64,000 nucleotides of DNA from Methanothermococcus okinawensis IH1 (GTDB lineage: Archaea; AGJL01; Methanococci; Methanococcales; Methanococcaceae): NCBI RefSeq assembly GCF_000179575.2, contig NC_015636.1, positions 496,001 to 560,000 on the forward strand, given 5' to 3'. Of the stretch, positions 9,721-19,422 are shown piece by piece; position 1 is the first letter of the stretch, and every line of letters begins with the position of its first letter. Both the position numbers and the translations under genes were made by a program. Under the pieces are notes generated by a model. The model saw nothing but the letters and a program-made list of their open reading frames with translations. It did no database searches and had not been told where the DNA came from.

Positions 9721-10209
9721 ATGGTCAAAATTAGAAGGTTAATGGAAAAGGACATAAATAGAATAATAGAAATAGAAAAGGAATCTTTTGAATATAGTTA
9801 TCCACCTACATTGATAAGGCAACTATATATATCATTTCCAGATGGATTTTTGGTAGCAGAGGATAGCAATGGAAATATAATGGGATATGTTATAGCTACA
9901 ATGGAATGGGGAAATGGACATATAGTATCCATTGCAGTAGGTAAAAATTATAGAAATAAAGGTGTAGGGGCTCTATTGTTAAATGCTATAGAGGACTATC
10001 TATTCAAAAAATGCAATGCAAAATATATAGTTCTTGAAGTAAGGTTTGATAACATAAATGCAAGAAAATTTTATTATAAAAAAGGATATGAGGATAAACG
10101 ACTGCTATCAGAATATTATGATGATGGTTCAGATGCCATATTGATGGTGAAAAAAAATCCGTATCTTGAATCTAACAATTATTATCCTATTATTGTTAAT
10201 ATGTGGTAA
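9721..10209 (+). CDS. GNAT-family N-acetyltransferase, RimI-like
   Basis: This 162-residue single-domain acetyltransferase has the acetyl-CoA binding motif A, IAVGKNYRNKGVGALLLNAIE, and the C-terminal NARKFYYKKGYE motif typical of RimI and NatA-like proteins that acetylate protein N-termini. The substrate is inferred only from family resemblance. The frame is open to a GTG at 9712, but ATG 9721 is preferred because that GTGAG lies just upstream as a ribosome binding site. The stop TAA (10207-10209) almost touches the next gene's ATG at 10212, so the pair is probably co-translated. Confidence 0.78.
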   Translation: MVKIRRLMEKDINRIIEIEKESFEYSYPPTLIRQLYISFPDGFLVAEDSNGNIMGYVIATMEWGNGHIVSIAVGKNYRNKGVGALLLNAIEDYLFKKCNAKYIVLEVRFDNINARKFYYKKGYEDKRLLSEYYDDGSDAILMVKKNPYLESNNYYPIIVNMW

Positions 10210-10211
10210 AA

Positions 10212-11555
10212 ATGAAAAAAATAACTATTTACTCACCTAATTACTACACATACGGTGCAATGCTTATTGGAGGAGTGTTAAAGGAAAAATTTAAAAACAA
10301 ATACGATGTTAAATTAGTTAAAACACTTGATAACAATAGCATAAATTTATTTTTAAAATCTGATTATGTTCTTTTGAGCTTGTATTCAACACTCCATCTT
10401 ATGGATAAAAATTTAAAAAAAGTCATAGAGCTCCTACAAAACAACAATAAACACAACAGTAAAAAAACAAAGATATTTGTTGGTGGTCCAGTATCTGCCT
10501 ATCCAGAGATTGTATTAAATGAATTAAATGTAGATGGCGTGATATTGGGAGAAGGGGAGATAATAACTCCAAAAATTATAGAAGGAGATAAAGAAGGTCT
10601 TGCATATTTGGAAAATGGAGAAATAATAATAAATAAACCAAAACCAAAACCAAAACTTGACTTTTCAAAACCGCTAATACCAAAGGATATCGGAGCTCAG
10701 AGTATAAGAGGTGCAAATGTATATATTGAAACCCATAGGGGATGCATAGGAAACTGCACTTTTTGTCAAGTTCCAAAGTTTTTTGGAAAGGATATAAGAA
10801 GCAAACCTTTGGAATTAATTTTGGAGGAAGTAAAAGAATTTAAAAAGAAAGGCGTTAAAAGAATAGCCATAAGTGGCGGAACAGGAAGTTTATACAATTT
10901 TAAAAAAGAGGTAAATAAATCCATGTTTATTGAACTTTTGGAAAAGGTTTCAAGAATCATTGGAAATAAAAACCTATCTGTCCCAGATATGAGGGTGGAT
11001 TATGTTGATAGAGATACATTAACGGCTGTTAAAAAATATACCATTGGATGGGTATTTTATGGTATAGAAAGCGGAAGTGATAAAATATTAAAATCCATGA
11101 AAAAGGGAACAAATCGAGAAAAAAATCTTAATGCCGTAAATTTGGCAAAAGAGTGCGGTGTAAAGGTTGGTGGAAGTTTTATCGTTGGACATCCTGAGGA
11201 AAAGGAAGTAGATTATTTACTTACAAAAGATTTTATAGTAGATGCCGAGCTCGACGATGTTTTTGTATCCATTGCAGAACCAATACCAAAAACCGAATTA
11301 TGTGATTTAATTTTAGATACGCCTATTGAGAAAAATCCAACATTTAAAACCCATTTAGGTCCATACAAAAGATTAAATTTAACGGAAAGTGAAGCCCGAT
11401 GTTTTGATTTACTTCTTCACGCTGAAAATTGGAAATCAAATCCACATATTCTAACAAAACAGTTATATTCGATTTATTTAAATGAGGCAAAAACACAGGG
11501 CAAAGATATAAGAAATATAACGAATTTAATATTTAAATATAAAAAGTTTTTATAA
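10212..11555 (+). CDS. B12-binding/radical SAM protein, MJ_1487-like
   Basis: The first 150 of 447 residues look like a cobalamin-binding Rossmann domain (GGVLKEKF, IFVGGPVSAYPE, ILGEGE). A radical SAM barrel follows with cluster cysteines C178, C182 and C185 (THRGCIGNCTFCQ) and the GxIxG-like segment of the SAM site further on. The family is widespread in methanogens and uncharacterised as far as I know. A methyl transfer or methylthiolation role would fit the domain pair (inference). It starts 2 nt after the acetyltransferase stop; the GTG at 10203 inside that gene is a less likely start. Confidence 0.75.
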   Translation: MKKITIYSPNYYTYGAMLIGGVLKEKFKNKYDVKLVKTLDNNSINLFLKSDYVLLSLYSTLHLMDKNLKKVIELLQNNNKHNSKKTKIFVGGPVSAYPEIVLNELNVDGVILGEGEIITPKIIEGDKEGLAYLENGEIIINKPKPKPKLDFSKPLIPKDIGAQSIRGANVYIETHRGCIGNCTFCQVPKFFGKDIRSKPLELILEEVKEFKKKGVKRIAISGGTGSLYNFKKEVNKSMFIELLEKVSRIIGNKNLSVPDMRVDYVDRDTLTAVKKYTIGWVFYGIESGSDKILKSMKKGTNREKNLNAVNLAKECGVKVGGSFIVGHPEEKEVDYLLTKDFIVDAELDDVFVSIAEPIPKTELCDLILDTPIEKNPTFKTHLGPYKRLNLTESEARCFDLLLHAENWKSNPHILTKQLYSIYLNEAKTQGKDIRNITNLIFKYKKFL

Positions 11556-11711
11556 GATAATAAAGGATAAGGAGTAATTTACTTCATTTTATATCTTATT
11601 TTAAGATTTTTATAAAATTTTATTATTTATTATTTACATCAATAGTTATGATATAAGGAATTAAATAAATTTGAGTTTTATAACTAACTTCATTTCATTA
11701 GGTGATATTAT

Positions 11712-12731
11712 ATGAAAGAGAGAATAGAAGCAAACCCATTTAGAAAGATACCTACAATATTATATCCAGATGAGCTCATGGATAAGGCATATAACAGAGC
11801 TGAAAAAGTTGCAGGTGAGCTCCGAAAAACTACCCGTGGAGAGAGTTTATATAAATCAAGAATAATCGAGGAACACAAGGTAAGAACAACGGCATCAGTT
11901 ATAGGGGATTATTTAGCAAATGTAATAGCAAAAACTCCATCAGTGGATAATTTAAATCCATTTTATAGAGAGATACTTGAAATTTTAATAGATACCGATG
12001 AATTTAAAAAATCTCTCGGAGCTCTACAATGGGCTTCTGAATTTATAAAGAAACTTGGGAATATATATGGTAGAAAGATTAGAGAGGCAAGAACTGCTCA
12101 ACAGACATCGATTATAAGAAAGGAGTTTTTAGGTAGAGTTTCATCTGTTTTAAAACAAATATACCCTAATTTAGCATGTATTGCCGTTGCAAGAGAAAAA
12201 TTAAAGAATATTCCAACTGTAAAAGATATTCCAACTGTTGTAATAGCGGGATACCCAAATGTCGGTAAATCTACCTTATTAAAAAAATTAACAAATGCAG
12301 AACCAGAAGTAAATGCCTATCCATTTACAACAAAGGGGTTAAATGTTGGATATTCTGACTACGGTATTCAGTTTGTAGATACACCCGGTGTTTTGGATAG
12401 ACCTATTTATGAGAGAAATGATATAGAGCTCCACGCAGTTGTGGCTTTGAACTATCTCGCTGACTCCATAATATATGTTATAGACCCAACAGAATACTGC
12501 GGTTATACCGTTGAAGAACAGTTAAATTTGTTAAATGAAATTGAAAAAACCTTTAAAGTGCCGATAATCGTAGCAATAAATAAAATCGATGTTGAAGGTT
12601 ATGAGAAAAATCTAAAAAAGATAGAGATGTTTTTAACGGATAAAAATATGGATGCTTTGAAAATATCCACTGAAAAGAATATTAATTTGGATAAGTTAAA
12701 AAGAAAAATTATGGAAATAATGAGGGGATAA
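11712..12731 (+). CDS. NOG1-like GTPase
   Basis: This 339-residue protein has an N-terminal helical domain (1-165) typical of NOG1, a ribosome-assembly GTPase. The G domain follows with G1 GYPNVGKST (180-188), G3 DTPGVLD near 225 and G4 NKID near 303. The Gly-Tyr-Pro-Asn form of G1 is characteristic of the Obg/NOG1 class. It probably acts in maturation of the large ribosomal subunit (family knowledge). The long C-terminal tail of eukaryotic NOG1 is absent, as in other archaea. The ribosome binding site is GGTGAT. Its 5' leader is shared almost exactly with the ferredoxin gene at 4596. Confidence 0.88.
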   Translation: MKERIEANPFRKIPTILYPDELMDKAYNRAEKVAGELRKTTRGESLYKSRIIEEHKVRTTASVIGDYLANVIAKTPSVDNLNPFYREILEILIDTDEFKKSLGALQWASEFIKKLGNIYGRKIREARTAQQTSIIRKEFLGRVSSVLKQIYPNLACIAVAREKLKNIPTVKDIPTVVIAGYPNVGKSTLLKKLTNAEPEVNAYPFTTKGLNVGYSDYGIQFVDTPGVLDRPIYERNDIELHAVVALNYLADSIIYVIDPTEYCGYTVEEQLNLLNEIEKTFKVPIIVAINKIDVEGYEKNLKKIEMFLTDKNMDALKISTEKNINLDKLKRKIMEIMRG

Positions 12732-12818
12732 AACTAAAAAATATTAATAAATAATAATAAGTTATAATGATAAAAATAATGATATTAAAAAATTAAATAA
12801 ATAAAAATTAGGTATAAA

Positions 12819-15284
12819 TTACATATTTAGCTTTTTTACCATTATTTTTTTAACAATATCATTTATAAACATCCAAACTGTCGCATATATCCAAATAAAT
12901 ATTGCCCATTTCCAACCTATTGGTGTTATCAATATACCATACACTGCAATGAGTGTTCCGATAATATTTGTAATCATAACACCCCAAAACAGTATTGAAC
13001 CTGGGTAGGGTTTTTTCCATAACCAATCCTTTGTTCTTGTAACAAATATGGTAGAATGGCCTGCAATTATAAGTTTTAAGAATATAAATGTTTGAATAAA
13101 TCCGTATTGACCAGGATATAACATCTCTGCAATGTAGTATATTAAGAATGAGCTCACCAAACCAGCTAACCCAAGAACTGTGGATATTGGCAATACCTTT
13201 TTCATATTCCAACTTACAGGTTTATCCTGTTCTACTACATTATCGTAGGCTATTGCAAGTATTGGCACATCATTTAAAAGTGCTAAAAGGACTACCATCA
13301 ATGCAGTAATAGGATAGAAATTAAATACAAGTATTGATAAAGTCATAAAGAATAAAATTCTTATGGTTTCACATATTCTATAAATTACATAGGATTCCAT
13401 CCTTTGAAATATCCTTCTTGCTTCGGTAATGGCATCTGCAATTACCGATATACCCGGAGATAAAAGCACAATATCAGCAGCAGCTCTTGCAGCATCTGTT
13501 GCTCCAGCCACAGCTATACCACAATTTGCCTTTTTAAGTGCAGGTGCATCATTTACACCATCCCCTGTCATACCAACAAAATGTTTTTTCTTTTGAAGAA
13601 TATCCACTATTCTGTATTTATGCTCTGGATATACCTCTGAAAATCCATCAGCCTCCTCCACTAAATTTTCCATTTCTGATTCTTTTTTCATTTTTAGGAG
13701 CTCAGTCATGGAAACTATCTTATCCCCTATGCCGAGCATTCTTGCTATATTTTTTGCTATGGCTATGTGGTCTCCTGTAACCATTTTAACAAATACACCC
13801 AGCTGTTTTATTTTTGAAATAGCTTCTGGCGCATCCTCCCTTGGAGGGTCATACAATGGAACAATACCTACAAACTCCCATCCATTGCCCCTATCAACAG
13901 CCACTCCTAATGCTCGATATCCTTGTTCTGCCAATTTATCTATGGTTTTTGATACTTCTTCTTTTGTAGATTCATCAAGATTGCATAATTCAGCTATTAC
14001 CTGCGGAGCTCCCTTGGCTGTTTTAAATGATGTTCCATCTGAGGATACCAAAGCCTCAGTTCTTTTTATAACAGGGTCAAATGGTTTAAATTCCAATAAC
14101 TTATATTTCTTTAACTCGTCAAATATATTTAATTTTTTGGCTTCGTTTAATATTGCCATATCTATGGCATCAGCATCGGAATCCTCATATCTTGAAGCCA
14201 ATACTGCATAGAATATAACATCCTCTTTTTTAAAACCATTAAATGGAACAAGGTCTCCACAGACAAGCTGATTTTTTGTAAGGGTTCCTGTTTTATCCGA
14301 ACATAGTATATCCACACTTGCGAGCTCCTCTATGGAAACAAGTTTTGTTACAACAGCCTGTTTTTTTGCAAGATTTAGAGCTCCGATTGCCATGGTAATA
14401 GAAAGCACTGCGGGCATGGCTGCTGGTATGGATGCCACTGCAAGCACCAATGCAAACCTCAATGTTTCAATTAAACTTTCATGCCTATAAAGTGAGACTG
14501 CGAATATAATGGCAATCAATACTATTGCAAGTATTATTAAATAATTTCCCACAGTGATTATCATCTTTTGAAATGAGCTCACAGTTTTTGCACTTTCTAC
14601 CAATTTAACGGTCTTTCCAAAATAGGTGTTTGCACCTGTGGCTTTTACAACGCCGATAACCTCTCCTCTTTTTATTATAGAACCTGAATAAATTTCATCA
14701 CCAATATGTTTGCTAACTGGAAGAGACTCCCCAGTAAGTGCGGATTCATCAACAGAAACATAATCTCCATCAACTATAATCATATCAGCAGGCACAATGT
14801 CCCCTATCTTTACCCTTATAATATCCCCTGGCACAAGGTATTTTGCAGCTATGGTTTCCCATTTTCCATCCCTTAAAACCTTTGCCCTTAATGCCATTTT
14901 TTGTTTTAAAGCCTCTACTACATTTTCTGCTTTATGCTCTTCCCAAAATCCAACAATACCATTAACAATAAGAAGTGCTGTAATTATTCCAAAATCTGCC
15001 CAATCCTTAACTGATGCCGATAAAATAGCTGCTATTTCAATCATCCAAGGTATTGGACCCCAAAAATAAGATAAAAACTTTATAATTGGATTTACTTTTT
15101 TTTCTCCTATCTCGTTATATCCATATTTTTCTAAAAGTTTTTTAACCTCTTCTGATGATAAACCATTTTTTAGGGAGGTATTAAATGATTTAATCACTAA
15201 ATCCTTATTAAAAGGTTCTTCTTTTATGTTGCTATTTACAACCTCACCAGCTGAGCTCATATTTTCTTTTTTATTATTGTCCAT
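12819..15284 (-). CDS. Plasma-membrane-type P-type H+-transporting ATPase (P3A)
   Basis: This 821-residue cation pump has all P-type motifs: TGES in the actuator domain (184-187), the phosphorylated aspartate in CSDKTGTLTKN (D330), MVTGDH and TGDGVNDAPALKKA. Membrane helix 4 carries ASIPAAMPAVLS, the plant/fungal proton pump (P3A) pattern. It is close to M. jannaschii MJ1226, the archaeal P3A example. It would expel protons across the cell membrane using ATP. The open frame continues 18 codons further upstream to 15338, but GGTGGGAT lies just before ATG 15284. It contains seven GAGCTC sites, the densest gene for this palindrome. Confidence 0.88.
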   Translation of the reverse strand: MDNNKKENMSSAGEVVNSNIKEEPFNKDLVIKSFNTSLKNGLSSEEVKKLLEKYGYNEIGEKKVNPIIKFLSYFWGPIPWMIEIAAILSASVKDWADFGIITALLIVNGIVGFWEEHKAENVVEALKQKMALRAKVLRDGKWETIAAKYLVPGDIIRVKIGDIVPADMIIVDGDYVSVDESALTGESLPVSKHIGDEIYSGSIIKRGEVIGVVKATGANTYFGKTVKLVESAKTVSSFQKMIITVGNYLIILAIVLIAIIFAVSLYRHESLIETLRFALVLAVASIPAAMPAVLSITMAIGALNLAKKQAVVTKLVSIEELASVDILCSDKTGTLTKNQLVCGDLVPFNGFKKEDVIFYAVLASRYEDSDADAIDMAILNEAKKLNIFDELKKYKLLEFKPFDPVIKRTEALVSSDGTSFKTAKGAPQVIAELCNLDESTKEEVSKTIDKLAEQGYRALGVAVDRGNGWEFVGIVPLYDPPREDAPEAISKIKQLGVFVKMVTGDHIAIAKNIARMLGIGDKIVSMTELLKMKKESEMENLVEEADGFSEVYPEHKYRIVDILQKKKHFVGMTGDGVNDAPALKKANCGIAVAGATDAARAAADIVLLSPGISVIADAITEARRIFQRMESYVIYRICETIRILFFMTLSILVFNFYPITALMVVLLALLNDVPILAIAYDNVVEQDKPVSWNMKKVLPISTVLGLAGLVSSFLIYYIAEMLYPGQYGFIQTFIFLKLIIAGHSTIFVTRTKDWLWKKPYPGSILFWGVMITNIIGTLIAVYGILITPIGWKWAIFIWIYATVWMFINDIVKKIMVKKLNM

Positions 15285-15467
15285 AATCCCACCAATATAA
15301 TAATTAAAAATAATAATCAAAAACCATATAATAAACATAATAATATCAATATAATATGATGAAATATAATATATATAAAATAATATAAAAATGGATAACT
15401 AAATAAATATTATGCTATATTTAGATATACAGATTTATTTAAAAATAAAAAAAATAATAAAAAAGGT

Positions 15468-15953
15468 TTATTTAATTGGAACAAACATAGAACCTCTTGT
15501 AGCTCCCATACCTGGGGAACCGTGCTGAACAATTTTTCTTGTTGGTGCAAATTCTCCAAGATATCTTCCAATAGCCTCTTCAACTATTTTTACTTCTTGG
15601 AATTCTTTACCATTGTAGATTCCAAATGTTAATCCAACCATATCTGGTGTAATCACAAAATCCCTACAATGTGTTCTTATAACTCTTGGTTCTTTTCCCC
15701 TATTCAACAATCTTCTTGCCTTTTTAATTTTTATTACCAATTTTTTCTGTTTTGGGCTAATTCCTCTCATCATACTTCTTCTCTGTCTTGAAGGAATTAT
15801 TTCCATAAACTTTTTCATTGGCATTTCTTGGAGCTCCTCTAATGTATATCCTTTGTATTTAAACTCCACTCTTCTTCTTGGTGCTACTTGTTTTTTCGTT
15901 TTAGATTTTCTTCTAGGCTTTCCTTTACCGCTAAATTTTTTTTGTCTAGCCAT
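15468..15953 (-). CDS. rpsS: Ribosomal protein uS19
   Basis: This 161-residue small-subunit protein has a basic archaeal N-terminal extension ([17 protein letters not shown]). The conserved uS19 core includes the [20 protein letters not shown] and [23 protein letters not shown] segments. It is the last gene of the uL3-uL4-uL23-uL2-uS19 block; the P-type ATPase follows, so the S10-type operon is interrupted here and uL22-uS3 must lie elsewhere. The frame opens at 15965, but GGTGAA precedes ATG 15953. Confidence 0.93.
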   Translation of the reverse strand: MARQKKFSGKGKPRRKSKTKKQVAPRRRVEFKYKGYTLEELQEMPMKKFMEIIPSRQRRSMMRGISPKQKKLVIKIKKARRLLNRGKEPRVIRTHCRDFVITPDMVGLTFGIYNGKEFQEVKIVEEAIGRYLGEFAPTRKIVQHGSPGMGATRGSMFVPIK

Positions 15954-16042
15954 TTTTTCACCCATTTATATTTTTTGGGTTATGACAACCATATATCTCC
16001 TATATTTTATTATATATTGTCAAACCTTTATTTATCTTTTAT

Positions 16043-16765
16043 TTATCTTTTTCCTGTCCTTCTAGCAGCTATATGTCCTACTTTTCTACCAGGAGATGTT
16101 TTCCTTGAAATTGTTGTAGGTTTTCCTGTGTGTTGGTGTCTTCCACCACCAAATGGGTGGTCCACAGCATTCATTGCCACACCTCTAACTTTTGGCCAGA
16201 TGCTTGCCTTATTCTTCATAGCATGGTATTTTTTACCAGCTTTTGTAATAGGCTTTTCTTTCCTACCACCGCCTGCAACTACACCGATTGTTGCCCTACA
16301 CATAGGATTTAATGTTTTCATGAATCCTGATGGTAATTTTACTATTGTTTTACCAACATCATGTGCAATAATGTGTGCGTAGCATCCACCAGACCTTACA
16401 AGTTTTCCACCGTCACCGGGGATTGTTTCAATATTATAAACTGGAATACCTTCTGGTATTTCACCTAATGGCAAAACATTTCCAGGTTTTATTTCCGCAC
16501 TTATTCCACATTCAATTGCTTCATTAATTCTCATTCCTTCTGGAACCAATATCAGCCTTTCTTCCCCATTTTCAAATCTTACCTTAGCTACTGGGGCACT
16601 TCTTCCAGGGTCATGAAGTATATCTACAATTGTTCCAAGGATTTTATCCTTTTTCTCCATCTCATCAAATTTTCTATATTTTACTTCTCCTTTTCTCTTA
16701 TGGGTTGGTGAGGTATATCTTGGAGTTCCCCTACCTCTATTTTGGGACATTAGTCTTTTACCCAT
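16043..16765 (-). CDS. rplB: Ribosomal protein uL2
   Basis: This is a 240-residue protein of the large subunit peptidyl-transferase region. The C-terminal segment WPKVRGVAMNAVDHPFGGGRHQHTGKP contains the conserved His-rich loop of uL2. The N-terminal GRGTPRYTSPTHKRKG is typical of archaeal uL2. Start ATG 16765 has GGTGAT 4 nt upstream. It belongs to the ribosomal operon read from 19063 downward, with 118 nt separating it from uL23. Confidence 0.95.
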   Translation of the reverse strand: MGKRLMSQNRGRGTPRYTSPTHKRKGEVKYRKFDEMEKKDKILGTIVDILHDPGRSAPVAKVRFENGEERLILVPEGMRINEAIECGISAEIKPGNVLPLGEIPEGIPVYNIETIPGDGGKLVRSGGCYAHIIAHDVGKTIVKLPSGFMKTLNPMCRATIGVVAGGGRKEKPITKAGKKYHAMKNKASIWPKVRGVAMNAVDHPFGGGRHQHTGKPTTISRKTSPGRKVGHIAARRTGKR

Positions 16766-16883
16766 TATATCACCTATGAGCTCAGTTTTAAGTAAATCAT
16801 TCCTAATAATTCTAAGTTATTACCCCTAATTTATCAAATAATTAGATGAATTATGAATTATTAATATTAAATTAGTAAGGATT

Positions 16884-17144
16884 TTAGTAAATACCTAAAT
16901 TAGCGGCGATTTCTCCTGCATCATATTCATCTTTTAATTTTATATATACTTTTTTCTGACCTTTTGGGGTAATTAATGTGTTTAACTCTTTTACTTCTGC
17001 ATTGAAAAGTTCCTTAATAGCATTTTTAACATCTGTTTTTGTAGCTTTTTTATCAATGTAAAATACCAATTTATTTTCTTCCTCAATGAGTTTCATTGTT
17101 TTTTCACTGATTATTGGCATTTTGATAACGTCAAAGGCATCCAT
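16884..17144 (-). CDS. rplW: Ribosomal protein uL23
   Basis: This 86-residue large-subunit protein sits at the polypeptide exit tunnel and binds signal recognition particle and nascent-chain factors. The motifs IKMPIISEKTMKLIE near the start and FNAEVKELNTLITPKGQKKVYIKL in the middle are diagnostic. The length is typical of archaea. Start ATG 17144 follows GGTGATGGC. It lies between uL4 and uL2 in the ribosomal operon. Confidence 0.94.
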   Translation of the reverse strand: MDAFDVIKMPIISEKTMKLIEEENKLVFYIDKKATKTDVKNAIKELFNAEVKELNTLITPKGQKKVYIKLKDEYDAGEIAANLGIY

Positions 17145-17253
17145 GCCATCACCTCATAAAATAAACATATCATCCACTATATGACTAATGCCTAAAATGG
17201 ATTATATTTAAATTAAAATGTTATTGAGTATTATTAAATATTATTAAATAATC

Positions 17254-18012
17254 TTAAAACCTTTCATTTAGTTTTTCCACAGCTTTTTCAGTCCATAATG
17301 TTAATCTTCCAGCATCTGCACCAGGTGCTATATGCATTACTCCTAAGTCATCAGCTGTAATTACATCTACACCGGGGAGGTTTTTTGAAGCTTTAACAGC
17401 ATCGCATAAACTGCTTACTACAACTAAAACACTTTTTGGTTTTCTATATTTTCGTCCTCTTAATTTACCAATTCCTGCCCTAATTTTAATTCCTTCCTTA
17501 GCTCTTTCAACATCTTTATCCAAGCCTAAGTTTTTGAATGTTTCCAAAACTTCTTTTGTTTTTTTAAGGTTTTCAAATTCATTATCTACGATTAATGGAA
17601 TTGATGGAACTTCATCAATAACATGCCCTCTACTTTTTACAATTTCAGAGTTTGCCGATGCAGCGATTGCACTCATCAATGCCTTTAATCTTTCTTTTCT
17701 ATTTATCCTTTCATACAATATTTTTTCTACCTTTGGGGGATGGCATCTTCTTCCACCCACAGCCTGAGGAACAAATGCTCCCTGTCCTTGTCCTGTTCTT
17801 TTAACTCTTGCTCTACCATGTCCTTTACCTATTGATTTTGCAGAGGTTCTCTTCCCTGCCATAAAATCTACGCCTTTTGGCTGCAATCTTGCAGTTAAGG
17901 AGGATAAGAACGCTCTTCTAATCAAATCTGGTCTGTATTCTGTTTCAAATACCGCAGGTAATTCAGTTTCTCCCTTTTCAGAACCGTCCATGTTATAAAC
18001 TTTAACCTTCAT
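17254..18012 (-). CDS. rplD: Ribosomal protein uL4
   Basis: This 252-residue large-subunit protein has the tunnel-loop region [21 protein letters not shown], specific for archaeal and eukaryotic uL4. The N-terminus [15 protein letters not shown] and the C-terminal [21 protein letters not shown] segment match the family. The frame opens at 18024, but GGTGTTATA precedes ATG 18012, which is preferred. It starts 49 nt after uL3 in the operon. Confidence 0.94.
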   Translation of the reverse strand: MKVKVYNMDGSEKGETELPAVFETEYRPDLIRRAFLSSLTARLQPKGVDFMAGKRTSAKSIGKGHGRARVKRTGQGQGAFVPQAVGGRRCHPPKVEKILYERINRKERLKALMSAIAASANSEIVKSRGHVIDEVPSIPLIVDNEFENLKKTKEVLETFKNLGLDKDVERAKEGIKIRAGIGKLRGRKYRKPKSVLVVVSSLCDAVKASKNLPGVDVITADDLGVMHIAPGADAGRLTLWTEKAVEKLNERF

Positions 18013-18061
18013 TATAACACCCATCCGTGTTTTTATGCTATTATTTTATTTATTTAATCAT

Positions 18062-19063
18062 TTAATTTCCTTGCTTGGATTCTTTACTTATATAGGTTAT
18101 TTCTGGCAATCCAAACCTATCTTCTGGACATCTTATAGCTCCTCTTAATACAACCATTCTTTTTGCAGGTCCTTGAACTGAACCTTTAACTAAAACATAG
18201 TTGTTTTTAACATCTCCGTAGTGCAAAAATCCACCTTTTGGAACTATTTCCTCTCCATTGTTTCCTATCTTTAAAATTCTCTTGTTATATTCTGTTCTCT
18301 GATGGTATCCCATCTGACCAGCCATAGGAACTGTCCACATAACTCTTTTTGGTGTCCATGGACCAATAGAACCAGTATGTCTTCCAACACCTTTGTTTCT
18401 GTGTTTTCCAAACTGTATCTTAATACCCCATCTTTTAACAGGTCCTTGGAATCCTTTACCTTTTGTAATTGCTATGGTATCTATGAATTCACCGTCTGTA
18501 AATACATCATTTATAGATAATGTTTTACCAAGTATCTCCTTAGCATATGCCAATTTTTCGCTGATATTATTTCCGCCTATTCTTATTTCGATTATTTCTG
18601 GTTTTTTCTTTGGCAAGTTAGTATTTTTTGGATTCGTATGAACGATTGCCCTTACTTCTGCAATTTTATCTGCCACTTCGTCCAATTTTTCTATGTTAGC
18701 TTTTGGCTCTTTTGGTGTGGTTATTTTTCTATTTAACTCTTTATCTAAGTTTTCAGCCCAAACCTCTGTTAATGTTTTTAAACCTTTTGTAGTTTTTTCA
18801 TAAACTCTTATCCCAGCTACTGTAATATCGGGAGCTTCCAACACTGTAACTGGCGTGAATACATCTTGTTCTGCATTTGGGCTTTTAGGATTGTTTTCTT
18901 TAACCAAAGCATGAGTTGTTCCTGCCTTATATACAGGGAATGCTTGAAGCCTAACTTTTTCATCGTTTGGCCATGACCTGATTTTTGGTACTGGTCTTTT
19001 TGCTCTTTTTCTTGGGCTAAATGCCAAAGAACCCCTACGAGGTCTATTTCTTTTCATACCCAT
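18062..19063 (-). CDS. rplC: Ribosomal protein uL3
   Basis: This 333-residue archaeal-length uL3 is the first gene of the ribosomal operon. The N-terminus [20 protein letters not shown], the [12 protein letters not shown] segment and the [13 protein letters not shown]-like segment (here [17 protein letters not shown]) are diagnostic; the last approaches the peptidyl-transferase centre. It has the strong ribosome binding site AGGAGGT, unlike the GGTGAT type used by most genes here. The promoter lies in 19064-19323, a divergent region shared with the translin gene. Confidence 0.95.
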   Translation of the reverse strand: MGMKRNRPRRGSLAFSPRKRAKRPVPKIRSWPNDEKVRLQAFPVYKAGTTHALVKENNPKSPNAEQDVFTPVTVLEAPDITVAGIRVYEKTTKGLKTLTEVWAENLDKELNRKITTPKEPKANIEKLDEVADKIAEVRAIVHTNPKNTNLPKKKPEIIEIRIGGNNISEKLAYAKEILGKTLSINDVFTDGEFIDTIAITKGKGFQGPVKRWGIKIQFGKHRNKGVGRHTGSIGPWTPKRVMWTVPMAGQMGYHQRTEYNKRILKIGNNGEEIVPKGGFLHYGDVKNNYVLVKGSVQGPAKRMVVLRGAIRCPEDRFGLPEITYISKESKQGN

Positions 19064-19221
19064 AATCTAACCTCCTAATAAATTTAATTTAGATATACAT
19101 AGAATTTTTGAGATATATAATTAAAAAATATATAAATATTTTCTACTATTGAACATATATAAAAAAACAACCTGTCAGTAGCATATATGCCTTTTCAGGT
19201 TTTTCGACATGATGCCTTATT

Positions 19222-19255
19222 AGTGTTAAGTATTGTTATATATATACTTAACTCT
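19222..19255. promoter_or_regulatory. Inverted repeat between uL3 and translin genes
   Basis: AGTGTTAAGTAT (19222-19233) and ATACTTAACTCT (19244-19255) form a 12-bp inverted repeat with one mismatch and a TATA-rich 10-nt spacer. It lies about 70 nt upstream of the translin ATG and 160 nt upstream of uL3. The position over a TATA-like core suggests an operator, but no regulator is known. A second possible hairpin (AACCTG/CAGGTT around a GCATATATGC palindrome) lies at about 19169-19200. Confidence 0.3.
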
Positions 19256-19323
19256 TATAGCAGAATAATTAAAAAGATATACTTTATTAAAATTGAATAT
19301 TATATAAAACTTTTGGTGATTAT

Positions 19324-19422
19324 ATGTGTGATATGGATTTAATTAAATATTTTGAAGAAAAAGATAATCTAAGGGAATCAATTTTAAAATATTCAAGAGA
19401 TATAGTAAGGACTGTGCAATGA
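19324..19422 (+). CDS. Translin-family gene, N-terminal part (interrupted by frameshift)
   Basis: A 32-codon frame starts at ATG 19324 with a perfect GGTGAT site and reads MCDMDLIKYFEEKDNLRES, ending LKYSRDIVRTVQ and TGA. This is the expected N-terminal helix of an archaeal translin (an EEKDxLRExxLKxSRDIVR pattern). The rest of the family sequence continues in the -1 frame from about 19413. The two frames overlap as ATGA at 19419-19422. One additional base near 19413 would join them as DIVRTCAMNIRHIQ. So this is one gene, broken, miscalled, or read by frameshift or re-initiation. Confidence 0.7.
   Translation: MCDMDLIKYFEEKDNLRESILKYSRDIVRTVQ

Noticed and set aside
13708-14211. 167-residue plus-strand frame inside the P-type ATPase gene
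   Set aside because: It is the complement of a highly conserved gene with all motifs on the other strand; no start signal.
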